DNA of 64,000 nt, taken from assembly GCF_051020515.1 (NCBI RefSeq), contig NZ_CP194857.1, forward strand, positions 1,860,001 through 1,924,000. The letters are read 5' to 3'. A program made the position numbers and the translations under genes. Below are positions 36,187-46,885 of the stretch, one piece after another. The stretch comes from CALKWS01 sp051020515 (lineage in GTDB: Bacteria > Actinomycetota > Actinomycetes > Actinomycetales > Beutenbergiaceae). The notes beneath the pieces are model-generated. The model saw only the letters and a program-made list of their open reading frames with translations, was not told the origin of the DNA and did not search any database. How positions within the stretch are numbered: the stretch's first letter is position 1; each line of letters opens with the position of its first letter.

Positions 36187-38545
36187 GTGACGTCCGCAGC
36201 AGCCGAGGTGGTGTTGGCCGGCCGGGCCGACCGGTTGGTCCACCTGCACCAGATCCCGGCCCGGCCGGCCCGGCACGGCACCTGGCCCACCTGGTCCGAC
36301 CCCCAGATGGTCGCCGCCTATGCGGCTCGTGGCGTGCACGACCCCTGGACCCACCAGGTGGAGGCGGCCCAGGCTGCCTGGGAGGGCAAGCACGTGGTGC
36401 TGGCCACCACGACCGGTTCGGGCAAGTCCCTGGCCGCCTGGCTCCCGGCGGTCTCGGCGATCCGCGCACCCGTCGGCACCGGGCGGATCTCGCAGCTGCG
36501 CCGCCGGCCCACGGCGCTGTACCTGAGCCCCACCAAGGCCCTGGCAGCCGACCAGTTGCACGCCCTGAGCGGGCTGCTCACCGACGGGGGTATCACCGAT
36601 GTCCGGGCGGCCACCTGCGACGGGGACACCCCGCTGCCGGAGCGGGACTGGGCCCGGGACTACGCCGACATCGTGCTGACCAACCCCGACTTCCTGCACT
36701 TCGCGATGCTCGAGGCGCACCGCCGCTGGGACCGGTTGTTGCGCGGCCTGCGCTTCATCGTGGTGGATGAGTGCCACGCCTACCGCGGGGTGTTCGGGGC
36801 GCACGTGTCGCTGGTGCTGCGCCGGTTGTTGCGGATCGCCTCCCGCTACGGCGCGGAGCCGCAGGTGATCATGACCTCGGCCACCACCGGGGACCCAGCG
36901 GCCACCGCGGTGCGGATGCTGGGCGTGGATGCCGGGCGGATCCACGCCGTGGTCGACGACGGCGCGCCGAGCGGGCGGCGCACGATCGCCCTGTGGCAGC
37001 CGGCCCCGGCGCAGGTGCCGTGGAGTGAGGAGCAGGAGAAGGACGACGACGAGGGCCCCCGCCGCTCGGCCCTGGCCGAGGTGTCCGAACTGCTGGCCGA
37101 TCTGGTCGGCGCGGGCCACCGCACCCTGGCATTCGTGCGCTCCCGGCTCGCCACCGAGGTCGTGGCCCAGCACACCCGGGAGCACCTGCACCTGGTCGGC
37201 GCCGACATAGGACCGGGGGCCGTGGCCGCCTACCGCGGCGGCTACCTGCCCGAGGAACGGCGCGACCTCGAACAGCGCCTGCGCACCGGTGACTTGCTGG
37301 CCCTGGCCACCACCAACGCCCTGGAACTGGGGGTCGACATCGCCGGGCTGGACGCGGTGCTGATCGCCGGCTGGCCCGGGACCCGGGTCTCGATGTGGCA
37401 GCAGGTGGGCCGGGCCGGACGAGCCGGCGCCGAGGGGCTGGCGGTGCTGGTGGCCAGCAACAACCCGCTGGACAACTACCTGGTGCACCACCCCGAGGCG
37501 ATCTTCGAGGCCGATGTGGAGGTCACCACCTTCGACCCGACCAACCCCTACGTGCTCGGCCCGCACCTGTGCGCGGCCGCCGCCGAGGCGCCCCTGACCG
37601 CCGAGGACCTGCCCCGTTTCTCCCTGACCGACACGGCCGTGCTCGATGCGCTCACCGCGCGGGGCCTGCTGCGCCGCCGGGCCGGCGGGTGGTACTGGAA
37701 CTACGACCGTCCCGAACGACCGGCGGACCTGACCGACCTGCGCGGCGGGGGCTCGGCCCAGGTGCAGGTGGTCGAGGCCGACACCGGCAGGGTGCTGGGG
37801 ACGGTGGATGAGACCCGGGCCGATGCCAGCGTGCACACCGGGGCGATCTACATCCATCAGGGCCGCACCTTCCGGGTGGAGGTTCTCGCGGACGACGTGG
37901 CCCTGGTGGTCGAGGCGGACGTGCCCTACCGCACCCGCGCGCGCACCGACAAGGAGGTGCGGGGTGGTGAGCACCCGGACCTCACGCACCTGGGGGCCGG
38001 TCACCTGGGGGTTCGGCGACCTGGAGGTGGCCTCCCGAGTCACGGGGTATGACCGGCGGCGTCTGCCCGGTATGGAGATCGTCGGCTCCTACCCGCTGGA
38101 GATGCCCGAACGCACCCTGGCCACCACCGGATGCTGGTGGACCGTGCCCGAGGACGTGCTCACCGAGGCGGGTGTTGGTCCCGGCGAGGTGCCCGGCGCG
38201 CTGCACGCCGCCGAGCACGCCGCGATCGGGCTGCTCGGGTTGATCGCCACCTGTGACCGTTGGGACATCGGGGGGCTGTCCGCGGCTCTGCATGCCGACA
38301 CGTTCGCGCCCACGGTGTTCGTCTACGACGGCCTCCCTGGTGGCGCCGGGTTCGCCCAACGCGGTTTCGAGGCCGCCCGCACCTGGATCAGCGCCACCCG
38401 GGACGTGATCGCGCACTGCCCCTGCGCCACCGGTTGTCCATCGTGCGTGCAGTCACCCAAGTGCGGAAACAACAACTCCCCCCTCGACAAGGCCGGGGCG
38501 CTGCGGGCGCTCGGCCTGCTGTGTGACGTCGCCCCCTCGTCGTGA
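36187..38545 (+). CDS. DEAD/DEAH helicase with DUF1998 C-terminus, MrfA-like (apparent frameshift near 37968)
   Basis: This is a superfamily 2 helicase: motif I ATTTGSGKSLAAWLPA, Ia YLSPTKALAADQL, motif II VVDECHAYRGVFG, III TSATTGDP, IV TLAFVRSRLATE, V TTNALELGVDIAGLDAV and VI QQVGRAGRAG. The C-terminal domain ends with a cysteine cluster (CPCATGCPSCVQSPKCG). This architecture matches B. subtilis MrfA and yeast Hrq1, which act in repair of crosslinks or mitomycin damage. A frame break near 37968 (about an extra G in GGGG) separates the last 190 residues. GTG 36187 has GACAAT 7 nt upstream. It is linked to Tad loci across Actinobacteria. Confidence 0.88.
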
Positions 38546-38575
38546 GCCCGGCGCCGGGCCGGTGGCCGGTGAGTT

Positions 38576-39163
38576 CTATCCGGTCTCGGTCTCCACCCAG
38601 GCACGTACCTCGGCGGCCGTCTCGGCAGCGGACCGATCCGTGGTCTCGAACCGCCGGTGGCCCAGTCGCTGTAGCAGGGCGGTCGCCCCGGGGGCGACGC
38701 CGTCGTCGGCTGAGTCCAGGACGTGGTGCTCCAGATCGCGCACATTCTGGTCCGACCACTCCAGGTCCCGCTTGGATGGCTTGGCGTCCAGCCGGTCCTG
38801 CCCGTGGTTGCGTGCCAGCCGCACCGACAACGGCGCCAGCAACTCGGCCACCCGCACCGGCGCGCCCACGTCGCGGTACGGCTCGGTGATGTGTTCCACG
38901 TACCGCGTATCGCCAGGATCGGCGAAGTCCCAGACCACGGTGAAGATCAGGTCCAGCCCGGCCTCGGCGGCCTCTTCGATCACCCGGCGGCGGAACTCGA
39001 GGTCCAGGGTGGTGAACGGCGGGGTGCCGTAGCCGAACACCTCGAGTAACGGTTCGATCGTGTGGTGGTTGTGGAACAACCGGAAGTCGCTGGTGGCAGC
39101 GATCCGCCGGCCGATCGTCATCTTCCCCACGGCCGGGGGACCGGTCAGGAGCAGGAATCTCAT
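38576..39163 (-). CDS. AAA family P-loop kinase-like protein
   Basis: The 195-aa protein starts MRFLLLTGPPAVGKMTIGRRIA, a Walker A motif at residues about 8-16, then FRLFHNHHTIEPLLEVFGYG and LDLIFTVVWDFAD. This matches a group of small AAA proteins annotated as shikimate-kinase-like. The ATG at 39163 is chosen because conservation starts there. No neighbour suggests the substrate. It is convergent with the helicase. Confidence 0.75.
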   Translation of the reverse strand: MRFLLLTGPPAVGKMTIGRRIAATSDFRLFHNHHTIEPLLEVFGYGTPPFTTLDLEFRRRVIEEAAEAGLDLIFTVVWDFADPGDTRYVEHITEPYRDVGAPVRVAELLAPLSVRLARNHGQDRLDAKPSKRDLEWSDQNVRDLEHHVLDSADDGVAPGATALLQRLGHRRFETTDRSAAETAAEVRAWVETETG

Positions 39164-39359
39164 GGCGCCATCGTGGCCGCTGCCGCGGTGTACGCCAACA
39201 AGATTCGGGCCCTCGACAATGGGATGGTGAACCGCCAGGGCGCGCCCCTGCCGGGAGTGGCGTACGCACCATCTCCGGGCAGATAGACTCGGCCGGATCC
39301 ATGTCCGGTTGGACGTGCAGCCGGACACAGTTCGTTGCCACTCTCATAGAGGAGAATGC

Positions 39360-41666
39360 ATGCCCACGCTCGACACCACGAGCATTGTCATCGTGTCGGT
39401 GATCGTGCTGATCGCACTCGCCGCGCTGGCGATCGCTGCGGTGCTGCGCGGCCAGGTTCTGGCTGCTCATGACGGCACCCCAGCCATGCAGTCCATCGCC
39501 CAAGCGATCCAGGAGGGTGCTCGGGCCTACCTGTATCGGCAGTTCAAGACGCTTGGCCTGTTCGCCGTGATCGTTTTCGCCCTGCTGTTCCTGTTGCCCG
39601 GGGACCTGGGGGTCAAGGTGGGCCGGGCCGTCGCCTTCCTGTTCGGAGCCGGTTTCTCGGCCGCGATCGGCTACCTGGGAATGTGGTTGGCCACCCGCGC
39701 CAATCTGCGGGTGGCCGCGGCTGCCACCCGGCCCGGTGGCAACGTCGAGGGCGCCCGGATCGGAATCCGCACAGGTGGCGTGGTGGGCATGAGCGTGGTC
39801 GGACTGGGCCTGCTGGGTGCCGGGGCGGTGGTGCTGATCTTCGGCTCCGACGCACCGTTGGTGCTCGAGGGCTTCGGCTTCGGCGCCGCGCTACTGGCGA
39901 TGTTCATGCGCGTGGGCGGCGGGATCTTCACCAAGGCCGCCGACGTGGGAGCGGACCTGGTCGGCAAGGTGGAGCAGAACATTCCCGAGGACGACCCCCG
40001 CAATGCCGCCACCATCGCCGACAACGTCGGCGACAACGTCGGGGACTGCGCCGGAATGGCCGCGGACCTGTTCGAGTCCTATGCGGTGATGCTGGTGGCC
40101 GCCCTGATTCTGGGCCGGGCCACGATGGGTGAACAGGGCCTGATCTTCCCGCTGATCATCACCGCCATCGGCGCGCTGGTCGCCGTCATGGGTGTGTTCA
40201 TCACCCGGGTGCGGGGCGCCGAATCGGCCCTCGCTGCCATCAACCGTGGTTTCTACCAATCCGCGTTGGCCGGTGCGGTGCTGGGCGGGGTGGCCGCGTT
40301 CATCTACCTGCCCTCGACCTTCGCGGACCTGACCCCCGGCAGCGTGGACCTCAGCACCCACCCCGGAGACCCCCGCCTGATCGCCGCGCTGGCTGTGCTG
40401 ATCGGCGTGGTGCTGGCCGGTGTGATCTTGTGGGTCACCGGTTACTTCACCAACACCACGTCCAAGCCCACGGTGCACGTGGCCGAGACCTCCCGCACCG
40501 GCCCGGCCACCGTGGTGCTGGCCGGTATCGGGGTCGGGTTCGAATCGGCCGTGTACACCGCCGGCATCATCGCCGCGGCACTGTGCGGGTTGTTCCTGCT
40601 CGCCGGCGGTTCGGTGTGGCTGTCGCTGTTCCTGATCGCGCTGGCCGGTTGTGGTCTGCTCACCACCGTGGGAGTGATCGTGGCGATGGATACCTTCGGG
40701 CCCGTCTCCGACAACGCCCAGGGCATTGCGGAGATGTCCGGGGACGTCGATGAAGCCGGCGCCCAGATCCTCACCGACCTGGACGCCGCGGGCAACACCA
40801 CCAAGGCCATCACCAAGGGCATCGCGATCACCACTGCGGTGCTGGCGGCCACCGCGCTGTTCGGGTCCTACGCCGACTCGGTCAGCGCCGCGATGCGTGA
40901 TCTGGGCGTGGACGTCGGTGCGATGCACGACATCGTCGCCTCGATGATCTCCTACGACATCATCTCCCCGATCACCCTGGTCGGGGTGATCCTCGGCGCG
41001 AGCACCGTGTTCCTGTTCTCCGGCCTGGCCATCGACGCCGTCACCCGCGCCGCCGGGGCGATCGTCTACGAAGTGCGCCGCCAGTTCCGTGAGATGCCCG
41101 GCATCATGACCGGCCAGACCCGCCCGGAGTACGGCAAGGTCGTGGACATCTGCACCCGCGACTCCCTGCGTGAACTCATCACCCCCGGTCTGCTCGCCGC
41201 CTTCTCCCCGATCGCCGTCGGCTTCGGTCTGGGCGTGGGGCCGCTGGCCGGGTTCCTCGGAGGTGCGATCGCGGCCGGTGTGCTGATGGCGGTCTTCCTG
41301 GCCAACTCCGGTGGCGCGTGGGACAACGCCAAGAAGATCGTCGAGGACGGCGCGCACGGCGGTAAGGGTTCGCCCGCACACGAGGCGGTGGTGATCGGTG
41401 ACACCGTCGGTGACCCGTTCAAGGACACCGCCGGTCCGGCGATCAACCCGCTGATCAAGGTGATGAACCTGGTGGCGCTGCTGATCGCCCCTGCCGTGGT
41501 GGCGATGAGCATGCCCGCGGATGCCAACCACACGTTGCGCATCGGGATCGCGGTTGTGGCGGCCGCGATCATCTTCGCCTCGATCATCATCAACCGGTTG
41601 CGGGCTGCCAAGTCCGATAAGGACATGGCAGCCCAGTCCGGGGAACCGGTCCACAGCCCGCGCTGA
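39360..41666 (+). CDS. hppA: Membrane-bound proton-translocating pyrophosphatase (K+-independent type)
   Basis: The enzyme hydrolyses cytosolic pyrophosphate and pumps H+ out through a membrane domain of about 16 helices. The 768-aa sequence is intact and has the substrate-binding motifs GGGIFTKAADVGADLVGKVE and DNVGDNVGDCAGMAADLFESY, and the C-terminal GDTVGDPFKDTAGPAINPLIKVMNL. The segment GNTTKAITKG has Lys where K+-dependent enzymes have Ala, so it should not need K+. The start ATG 39360 follows GAGGAG. It can conserve energy under stress. Confidence 0.95.
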   Translation: MPTLDTTSIVIVSVIVLIALAALAIAAVLRGQVLAAHDGTPAMQSIAQAIQEGARAYLYRQFKTLGLFAVIVFALLFLLPGDLGVKVGRAVAFLFGAGFSAAIGYLGMWLATRANLRVAAAATRPGGNVEGARIGIRTGGVVGMSVVGLGLLGAGAVVLIFGSDAPLVLEGFGFGAALLAMFMRVGGGIFTKAADVGADLVGKVEQNIPEDDPRNAATIADNVGDNVGDCAGMAADLFESYAVMLVAALILGRATMGEQGLIFPLIITAIGALVAVMGVFITRVRGAESALAAINRGFYQSALAGAVLGGVAAFIYLPSTFADLTPGSVDLSTHPGDPRLIAALAVLIGVVLAGVILWVTGYFTNTTSKPTVHVAETSRTGPATVVLAGIGVGFESAVYTAGIIAAALCGLFLLAGGSVWLSLFLIALAGCGLLTTVGVIVAMDTFGPVSDNAQGIAEMSGDVDEAGAQILTDLDAAGNTTKAITKGIAITTAVLAATALFGSYADSVSAAMRDLGVDVGAMHDIVASMISYDIISPITLVGVILGASTVFLFSGLAIDAVTRAAGAIVYEVRRQFREMPGIMTGQTRPEYGKVVDICTRDSLRELITPGLLAAFSPIAVGFGLGVGPLAGFLGGAIAAGVLMAVFLANSGGAWDNAKKIVEDGAHGGKGSPAHEAVVIGDTVGDPFKDTAGPAINPLIKVMNLVALLIAPAVVAMSMPADANHTLRIGIAVVAAAIIFASIIINRLRAAKSDKDMAAQSGEPVHSPR

Positions 41667-41674
41667 GCAGGCCC

Positions 41675-41712
41675 GGCCGCGCGCGTCGGCGGCTCGCCCG
41701 AGGCGCGCGGCC
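41675..41712. terminator. Hairpin after hppA
   Basis: GGCCGCGCGC (41675-41684) pairs perfectly with GCGCGCGGCC (41703-41712) just after the hppA stop and before a convergent gene. It may act in both directions. No T-tract follows. Confidence 0.5.
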
Positions 41713-41763
41713 TGCACGTCGACCACGTCGCGGGGACAGCCCGGTCGGGTGAGCCGGAGCTAC

Positions 41764-43267
41764 TCAGGCACGCCCGGTCGGTGGCGACTCAGTGGTCACC
41801 GGCTCCTGCGTCGTCGTCGGTTCCTGCGTCAGGGCACTGTCGGTGCGCACCCCGGTGCGCACCCGCAGCACCAGCACCAGCCCGGCCAGCAGAACGGTGG
41901 CGATGCCGAGGATCCCCCAGTGCGAGGTCTCGGTGCGCGAGGCCGCGCCGGTGAACCACACCCCCAGCAGGATCGCGCTGGAGTAGGCGGTCGGGGCCAG
42001 GAAGCTGACGGCCCGCCCGGTGGTGGCGTACAGGCCGAAGAACTCCCCCTCCTTGCCCTTGGGGATGAGCCGGGACAGGAATGTGCGCGAGGCCGACTGC
42101 ACCGGGCCCACCCAGATCGCCAGCAACAACCCGAACACCCAGTAGATGATCTGGCCGCGGTCGTGGAAGATGAAGATGATGATCCCGGAGGTGATCATCA
42201 TGACCAGGGAGACCACGATCAACTTCTTCGGGCCGAACCGGTCATCGAGCGGCCCGAAGGCGATGGTGAATACTCCGGCCACCACATTGGCCACGATCCC
42301 GAAGATGATCACGTCCCCCGGCGAGAAGCCGAACACCGTGGCAGCGACCACGCCACCGAAGGTGAACACCCCGGCCATGCCGTCCCGGAACACCGCCGAG
42401 GCGATGAGGAAGAACACCGTGTTGCGGTCGGTCTTCCACAGGTGGGCGATCGTGCCGAACAGCCGCGGTAGGAGTCGATGACGGCGAATCGTTCCTTCGG
42501 TGGGCGCGGCTCACCAGCGGTGCGACGCATCACCCAGAGCACCGGGAGCATGAAGACCCCGAACCACGCAGCGGCCAGCAGCATCGAGATGCGCACGTCC
42601 ATCCCGTTCTCGCTGGTCACGCCGAACAGACCCACCTCGGGGTCGATGAACCCGAAGAAGATGATCAGCAGCAACACGATGCCGCCGATGTAGCCCAGTC
42701 CCCAGCCCAACCCGGAGACCCTGCCGATGTTCTTCGGCGTGGACAGGTCGTTGAGCATCGCGTAGTAGTTCACCGAGGCGAACTCGAAGGCCACATTGCC
42801 CGCGGCCAGCAACAACAGGCCCAACCACAGGTACTCCGGTGCCGGGGCCACGAAGAACAGCCCGGCGGAGGCGATCACCACCAACGTGGTGTTCAGCCCG
42901 AGCCAGAGCGTGCGCCGGCCGGTGCGGTCGGCGCGCTGGCCGCTGATCGGGGCGAACACCGCGATGAGAGCACCCCGGAGGTGGCCAGCGCGAAACCCAG
43001 GTTCGTCTCGGCGTTCTCCCCGAAGGCATCGGAGGTGATGTACACGGTGAAGACGAACGTGGTGATCACCGCGTTGAACGCCGCCGAGCCCCAGTCCCAC
43101 AGCGACCAGGCAAGCACCGGCCAGGACAGGGTGCGCAGCGGCCGCCGGTCCCCGGGCGTGAACGACCGGCGCCGTGGTGAGGCGGCGATGGCGGAACTGC
43201 TGGCGTCGGTGCCGGCCCGGTGGTGCGGGCGCTCATCCTGTCCGCCCGGCCCGGAGTGGGTTGTCAT
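41764..43267 (-). CDS. MFS transporter, UMF1/Atg22-like (two apparent frameshifts)
   Basis: The protein has twelve predicted membrane helices. It starts with a Ser/Pro/Arg-rich tail and LSWPVLAWSLWDWGSAAFNAVITTFVFTVYI, typical of the UMF1 (Atg22-like) group of major facilitators; GLGWGLGYIGGIVLLLIIFFGF and AVFRDGMAGVFTFGGVVAA are also characteristic. The frame breaks near 42970 and near 42465; repair gives about 500 aa. ATG 43267 has TACCGT 7 nt upstream, a leaderless start. The substrate is unknown. Confidence 0.85.
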
Positions 43268-43361
43268 ATCAAGCACGGTATCGTCCGCGGCGGTCGTTGC
43301 GGTGGAAGAATGAGGTCCGGCCGTGAATTCACGAATGAACCACGGGGAGAAGGGAGCGCTG

Positions 43362-44959
43362 GTGGCCGATCAGCCGCATCCACCGGCGCCCACGGCAGAT
43401 CCCGTTCTCATCGCCGAGCTGCGCCGCGACCTGGCCACCACCAGGTATGAGGTGGGTCATCTCGGCGAGATCGTGGGTGAGGTGGCCATCGCCGCGCTGG
43501 ACCGGGAGGAGCCACTGCCGGCCCGGGACGCCGCTGCGGCGAGCACCGAACCCGCCGCGGCGCTGATGCGCCTGTTCACGCTCGGGCAGGAACTGACCAG
43601 GACCGAACTCGACCGTGCCCTGCCCGCGGTGGGGGCCGACGGCGCAGCCCGCCTCGGTCTGGTCCGCGCGGCCGGGCAGGGCGCCGGCGATCCGGTGCGC
43701 GCGCAGGTCGACCTGCGACCGGTCAGCACCGGGGAGCACTCGTGGTGGCTGGCCTCGGACCAGGGGGAGGCCGTCACCGGAGCGGTGCTGGACACCGAGC
43801 ACGTGCTCGGTGTGGGTGCGGCAGGGCGGACCCTGGCCGAGATCACGGTCCCCACTCCCGTGCGCAGGGCGTTGGACCTGGGCACCGGATGCGGCATCCA
43901 GGCCCTGCACGTGGCCGGATTCTGCCCGGACGTGGTGGGCAGCGACCTGTCGGCGCGCGCGCTGGCCTCGCCTCCTTCAATGCCGGTCTCAATGGAGTGG
44001 GCCTCGACCTGCGCGCCGGGGACATGCTCGCGCCGGTGGCGGGGGAGACGTTCGACCTGATCGTGTCCAACCCGCCGTTCGTCATCACCCCCCGCACCGA
44101 AGCGGCCCCCATCACCTACCGCGACGGGGGTCGGGGCGGCGATGACCTCATCGCCCACCTGGTGCGCGCCCTGCCCGAGCACCTGGGGCCCGGGGGCACC
44201 GCGCAGTTCCTGGCCAACTGGGAGATCCCGGCCGGCGGTCGTTGGAGTGAGCGCCTCGAGGCCTGGACGCGGGACCTGGACGTGGACGTGGACGTCTGGG
44301 TGATCCAGCGGGAGCAGGTGGATCCGGCCCGGTACGCCGAGACCTGGTTGCGCGACGGCGGTCTCACCCCCGAGCGGGACCGGGAGGGCTGGGAGCACGC
44401 ATACCGGACCTACCTGCGGGACTTCGCCGCGCGTGATGTCGGTGCCATCGGGTTCGGGTACGTGCTGCTGCGCCGCCGCGAGACCGGCGGGGGCATGCGT
44501 GCCGTGGAGAGCACCGCGGATGGCGGCGGTCGCGGTGGCGAGTTCGCTCCAACGGGCGGGCCGTGGCGCCGTTTCGAGGAACTCACCACCCCGCTGCCAG
44601 CAGGTGCCGGGGTAGCCATCGGCGCCACCCTGGACGCCGTGCCCGCCCTGGCCGGGGACGTCCTGGACCGGCGCTATCTCGTGGCCTCCGATGTCACCGA
44701 GGAGCGGCACTACCGGCCCGGCGAGCCGGACCCGGAGGTGATCGTGCTGCACCAGGGCGGTGGTCTGGGACGCAGCCTGCGGGTCTCGAGCCATACCGCG
44801 GCACTGGTGGGTGCCTGCGACGGGGAGCTGGCCGTCGGGCAGATCATCGGTGCCCTCGCGGTGCTCAGCGAGGAGCCGGTCGAGGCGGTACGCGCCGAGG
44901 TGGCACCGATGGTGCGCGAGTTGGTCCTGGACGGCTTCCTACGCGCGGTCTCACCCTGA
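43362..44959 (+). CDS. Class I SAM-dependent methyltransferase with N- and C-terminal accessory domains (apparent frameshift near 43975)
   Basis: A helical N-terminal domain (LRRDLATTRYEVGHLGEIVGEVA) precedes the Rossmann methyltransferase core: motif I RALDLGTGCGIQALHVAG and the N6/glutamine-methyltransferase motif VSNPPFVITPRT. A C-terminal domain of about 170 aa follows, including VLHQGGGLGRSLRVSSHTAALVGACDGELAVGQII. This three-part layout is a common actinobacterial protein annotated only as methyltransferase (DUF7059/DUF7782 type). The frame breaks near 43970-43980. GTG 43362 with GGGAG upstream is my choice; ATGs at 43323 and 43335 are alternatives. Confidence 0.8.
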
Positions 44960-45032
44960 GCCCGGTCCGCCGCCTGTTCCCGCCGCGCTCTGCCACCCCC
45001 TCCGGCACCCCCTATCTCACCTCAGACCGTTC

Positions 45033-45803
45033 TCAGTGGGGGGTCCGGCCCGCGCGGCGCCGCTGCACTTCCAGCTCGAGGCCGTCCAGCAGGGCGTGGA
45101 GGCCCAGGGCGAAGGTCTCTTCCCACCCGCCGTCGAAGGTGTCCTCGGCCATCCCGGCCATCGTGGGGTAGTGGCCCGACTCCACCGCCTGCACCAGCAG
45201 TGGCAACTGGAACTCCCAGAACTCGCCATCGCTGACCCCGGACTCCTCAGCCGCCTGCTCGTAGAGGATCTCCTGCCGCGCGGTGCCGGTAACGTACCCA
45301 TCCAGCAGGGACATCACCATGACCTTCTCCTGGTCACTGAACGGCATGTCGGCCAGCCCGGACATCAACCGCTCCATGCCGGCCAGGCTGTGCGGGCCGA
45401 TCGGAGTACGCGTGGAGTTGACCTGCAGCAGCCACCGGTGGTGCAGGTGCAAGGCGCGTCCCCGCCAGGCCCAGGCCTCCAGGACTTCGCGCCACCCGTC
45501 GTCGGGCGTGGTGGCGGCGTCCTCCGGGAGGACCTCGACGGCGTCGAGCATCAGGTGGAGCAGTTCCGTCTTGCCCGGAACGTAGCGGTACAGCGCCATC
45601 GGGCTCGTATTCAGTTCGGCGGCGAGTTTGCGCATCGAGAGCGCGTCGATCCCACCGGCGTCGGCGATGTCGATCGCTGCGGTGACGATCTGGTCCAGGG
45701 TGAGGCTGGGCCTGGGTCCTTTGCGGGTCTCGGGGAGCCCTTCCCACAGCAGCCGCTGGCTCACCGCGAGAGGATTCCGTGCCGCCTGCTCCTCGCTCAT
45801 CAT
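45033..45803 (-). CDS. TetR/AcrR family regulator (module B)
   Basis: The N-terminal HTH (LTLDQIVTAAIDIADAGGIDALSMRKLAAELNTSPMALYRYVPGKTELLHLM) is typical of TetR. The C-terminal ligand domain has WREVLEAWAWRGRALHLHHRWLL, as in TetR_C regulators of DrrAB exporters. I use the ATG at 45803 (MMSEEQAARNPL). It is divergent from the exporter operon at 45914, and the gap has a strong promoter overlapped by 13-bp direct repeats. Confidence 0.88.
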   Translation of the reverse strand: MMSEEQAARNPLAVSQRLLWEGLPETRKGPRPSLTLDQIVTAAIDIADAGGIDALSMRKLAAELNTSPMALYRYVPGKTELLHLMLDAVEVLPEDAATTPDDGWREVLEAWAWRGRALHLHHRWLLQVNSTRTPIGPHSLAGMERLMSGLADMPFSDQEKVMVMSLLDGYVTGTARQEILYEQAAEESGVSDGEFWEFQLPLLVQAVESGHYPTMAGMAEDTFDGGWEETFALGLHALLDGLELEVQRRRAGRTPH

Positions 45804-45820
45804 GCACCCCGTTCGCGCGC

Positions 45821-45840
45821 GTTGCCGTACGTGCGGCAAC
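45821..45840. promoter_or_regulatory. Inverted repeat upstream of tetR (module B)
   Basis: GTTGCCG (45821-45827) and CGGCAAC (45834-45840) form a perfect 7-bp inverted repeat with a 6-nt spacer, about 18 bp before the TetR start codon. It may be a second operator or an RNA hairpin in the TetR transcript. Confidence 0.4.
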
Positions 45841-45844
45841 TCCC

Positions 45845-45895
45845 TTGACTTTCTGAGGACACCGTACGCTATAGTCTCCTGCGGACACCGTACGC
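45845..45895 (+). promoter_or_regulatory. Promoter with tandem TetR operator for module B exporter
   Basis: TTGACT (45845-45850) and TATAGT (45870-45875) form a good -35/-10 pair with a 19-bp spacer. The 13-mer GGACACCGTACGC occurs twice, at 45857-45869 (filling the end of the spacer) and at 45883-45895 (just after the -10), 26 bp apart. Each copy is part of an imperfect palindrome (GCGGAC...GTACGC at the second). Binding would block RNA polymerase. Confidence 0.65.
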
Positions 45896-45913
45896 AGAAT
45901 GTGAGGCGCCCCT

Positions 45914-46885
45914 ATGACTCATCCCGAGACCGCGGTGCGGGCCACCGGCCTGATCAAGCGGTACAAGAACACGCTCGCCCTCGACGGGGTGGACCTGGCC
46001 GTCCCCGCCGGCACCGTGCACGGGCTGCTGGGGCCCAACGGTGCCGGGAAGACCACCGCGGTACGCATCCTCACCACCCTGACACGGCTGGATGAGGGGC
46101 AGGCGGAGGTGGCAGGCCTGGATGTCCGCACCCAGGCCCGGCAGGTGCGCCAGCGCATCGGCCTGACCGGTCAGCAGACCGCCGTCGACGACCTGCTCAC
46201 CGCCCGCCAGAACCTCACCATGTTCGGCAGGCTGTTCCGGCTGGACAAGAGGGCCGCCCGCCGTCGCGCCGATGAACTGTTGGAGATGTTCAGTCTCACC
46301 GAGGCAGCCGCCCGGGTGCCCAAGACCTTCTCCGGAGGGATGCGCCGGCGGCTGGACCTGGCGGCCAGCATGATCCTGGCGCCGCAGGTGCTGTTCCTGG
46401 ACGAACCCACCACCGGACTGGACCCGGCCGGACGCCGGGAGGTGTGGCAGGTGGTACGCGACCTGGCGGTACGGGGCACCACCGTGCTGTTGACCACCCA
46501 CTACCTGGACGAGGCAGACCAACTCTGTGACCGGATCAGCGTGATCGACCATGGCCGGAACATCATCGAGGACACCCCCGCCGGGCTGAAACGCCGGATC
46601 GGAGACGAGCACCTGGAGGTCACCGTTGCCGACCCGGCCGACCTACCCGTCCTGAGCGAGGTTGTCTCCACGCTGATCGGCGCGTCACCCGCCGTGATCG
46701 AGAGCACTGGGACGGTGAGTGTGGCGGTCTCCGACGGCGTCCAGACCCTGACCGCGGTTGCCGCCGAGGTCCGCGCGCACCACATCGAGATCGCCGACAT
46801 CGCCCTGCGCCGACCCACGCTGGACGAGGCGTTCCTGCACCTGACCGGCGACTGCCCCGTACCTCAGAAGGAGGCCGTTCGATGA
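45914..46885 (+). CDS. ABC exporter ATPase, DrrA-like (module B)
   Basis: This intact 323-aa ATPase has Walker A GPNGAGKTTAVRIL, signature TFSGGMRRRLDLAASM, Walker B VLFLDEPTTGLDPAG and H-loop LTTHYLDEADQL. The C-terminal DrrA region ends with RRPTLDEAFLHLTG, as in module A. It follows the operator-bearing promoter directly and its stop overlaps the permease ATG. It probably exports a hydrophobic drug or lipid-like compound. Confidence 0.9.
   Translation: MTHPETAVRATGLIKRYKNTLALDGVDLAVPAGTVHGLLGPNGAGKTTAVRILTTLTRLDEGQAEVAGLDVRTQARQVRQRIGLTGQQTAVDDLLTARQNLTMFGRLFRLDKRAARRRADELLEMFSLTEAAARVPKTFSGGMRRRLDLAASMILAPQVLFLDEPTTGLDPAGRREVWQVVRDLAVRGTTVLLTTHYLDEADQLCDRISVIDHGRNIIEDTPAGLKRRIGDEHLEVTVADPADLPVLSEVVSTLIGASPAVIESTGTVSVAVSDGVQTLTAVAAEVRAHHIEIADIALRRPTLDEAFLHLTGDCPVPQKEAVR

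Noticed and set aside
36043..38043. Long open frame opposite to the helicase
   Set aside because: Antisense to a well-conserved helicase; no domain recognisable; typical high-GC shadow.
39891..41726. Long open frame opposite to hppA
   Set aside because: Antisense to an intact pyrophosphatase; His/Asp/Gly-rich low-complexity translation.
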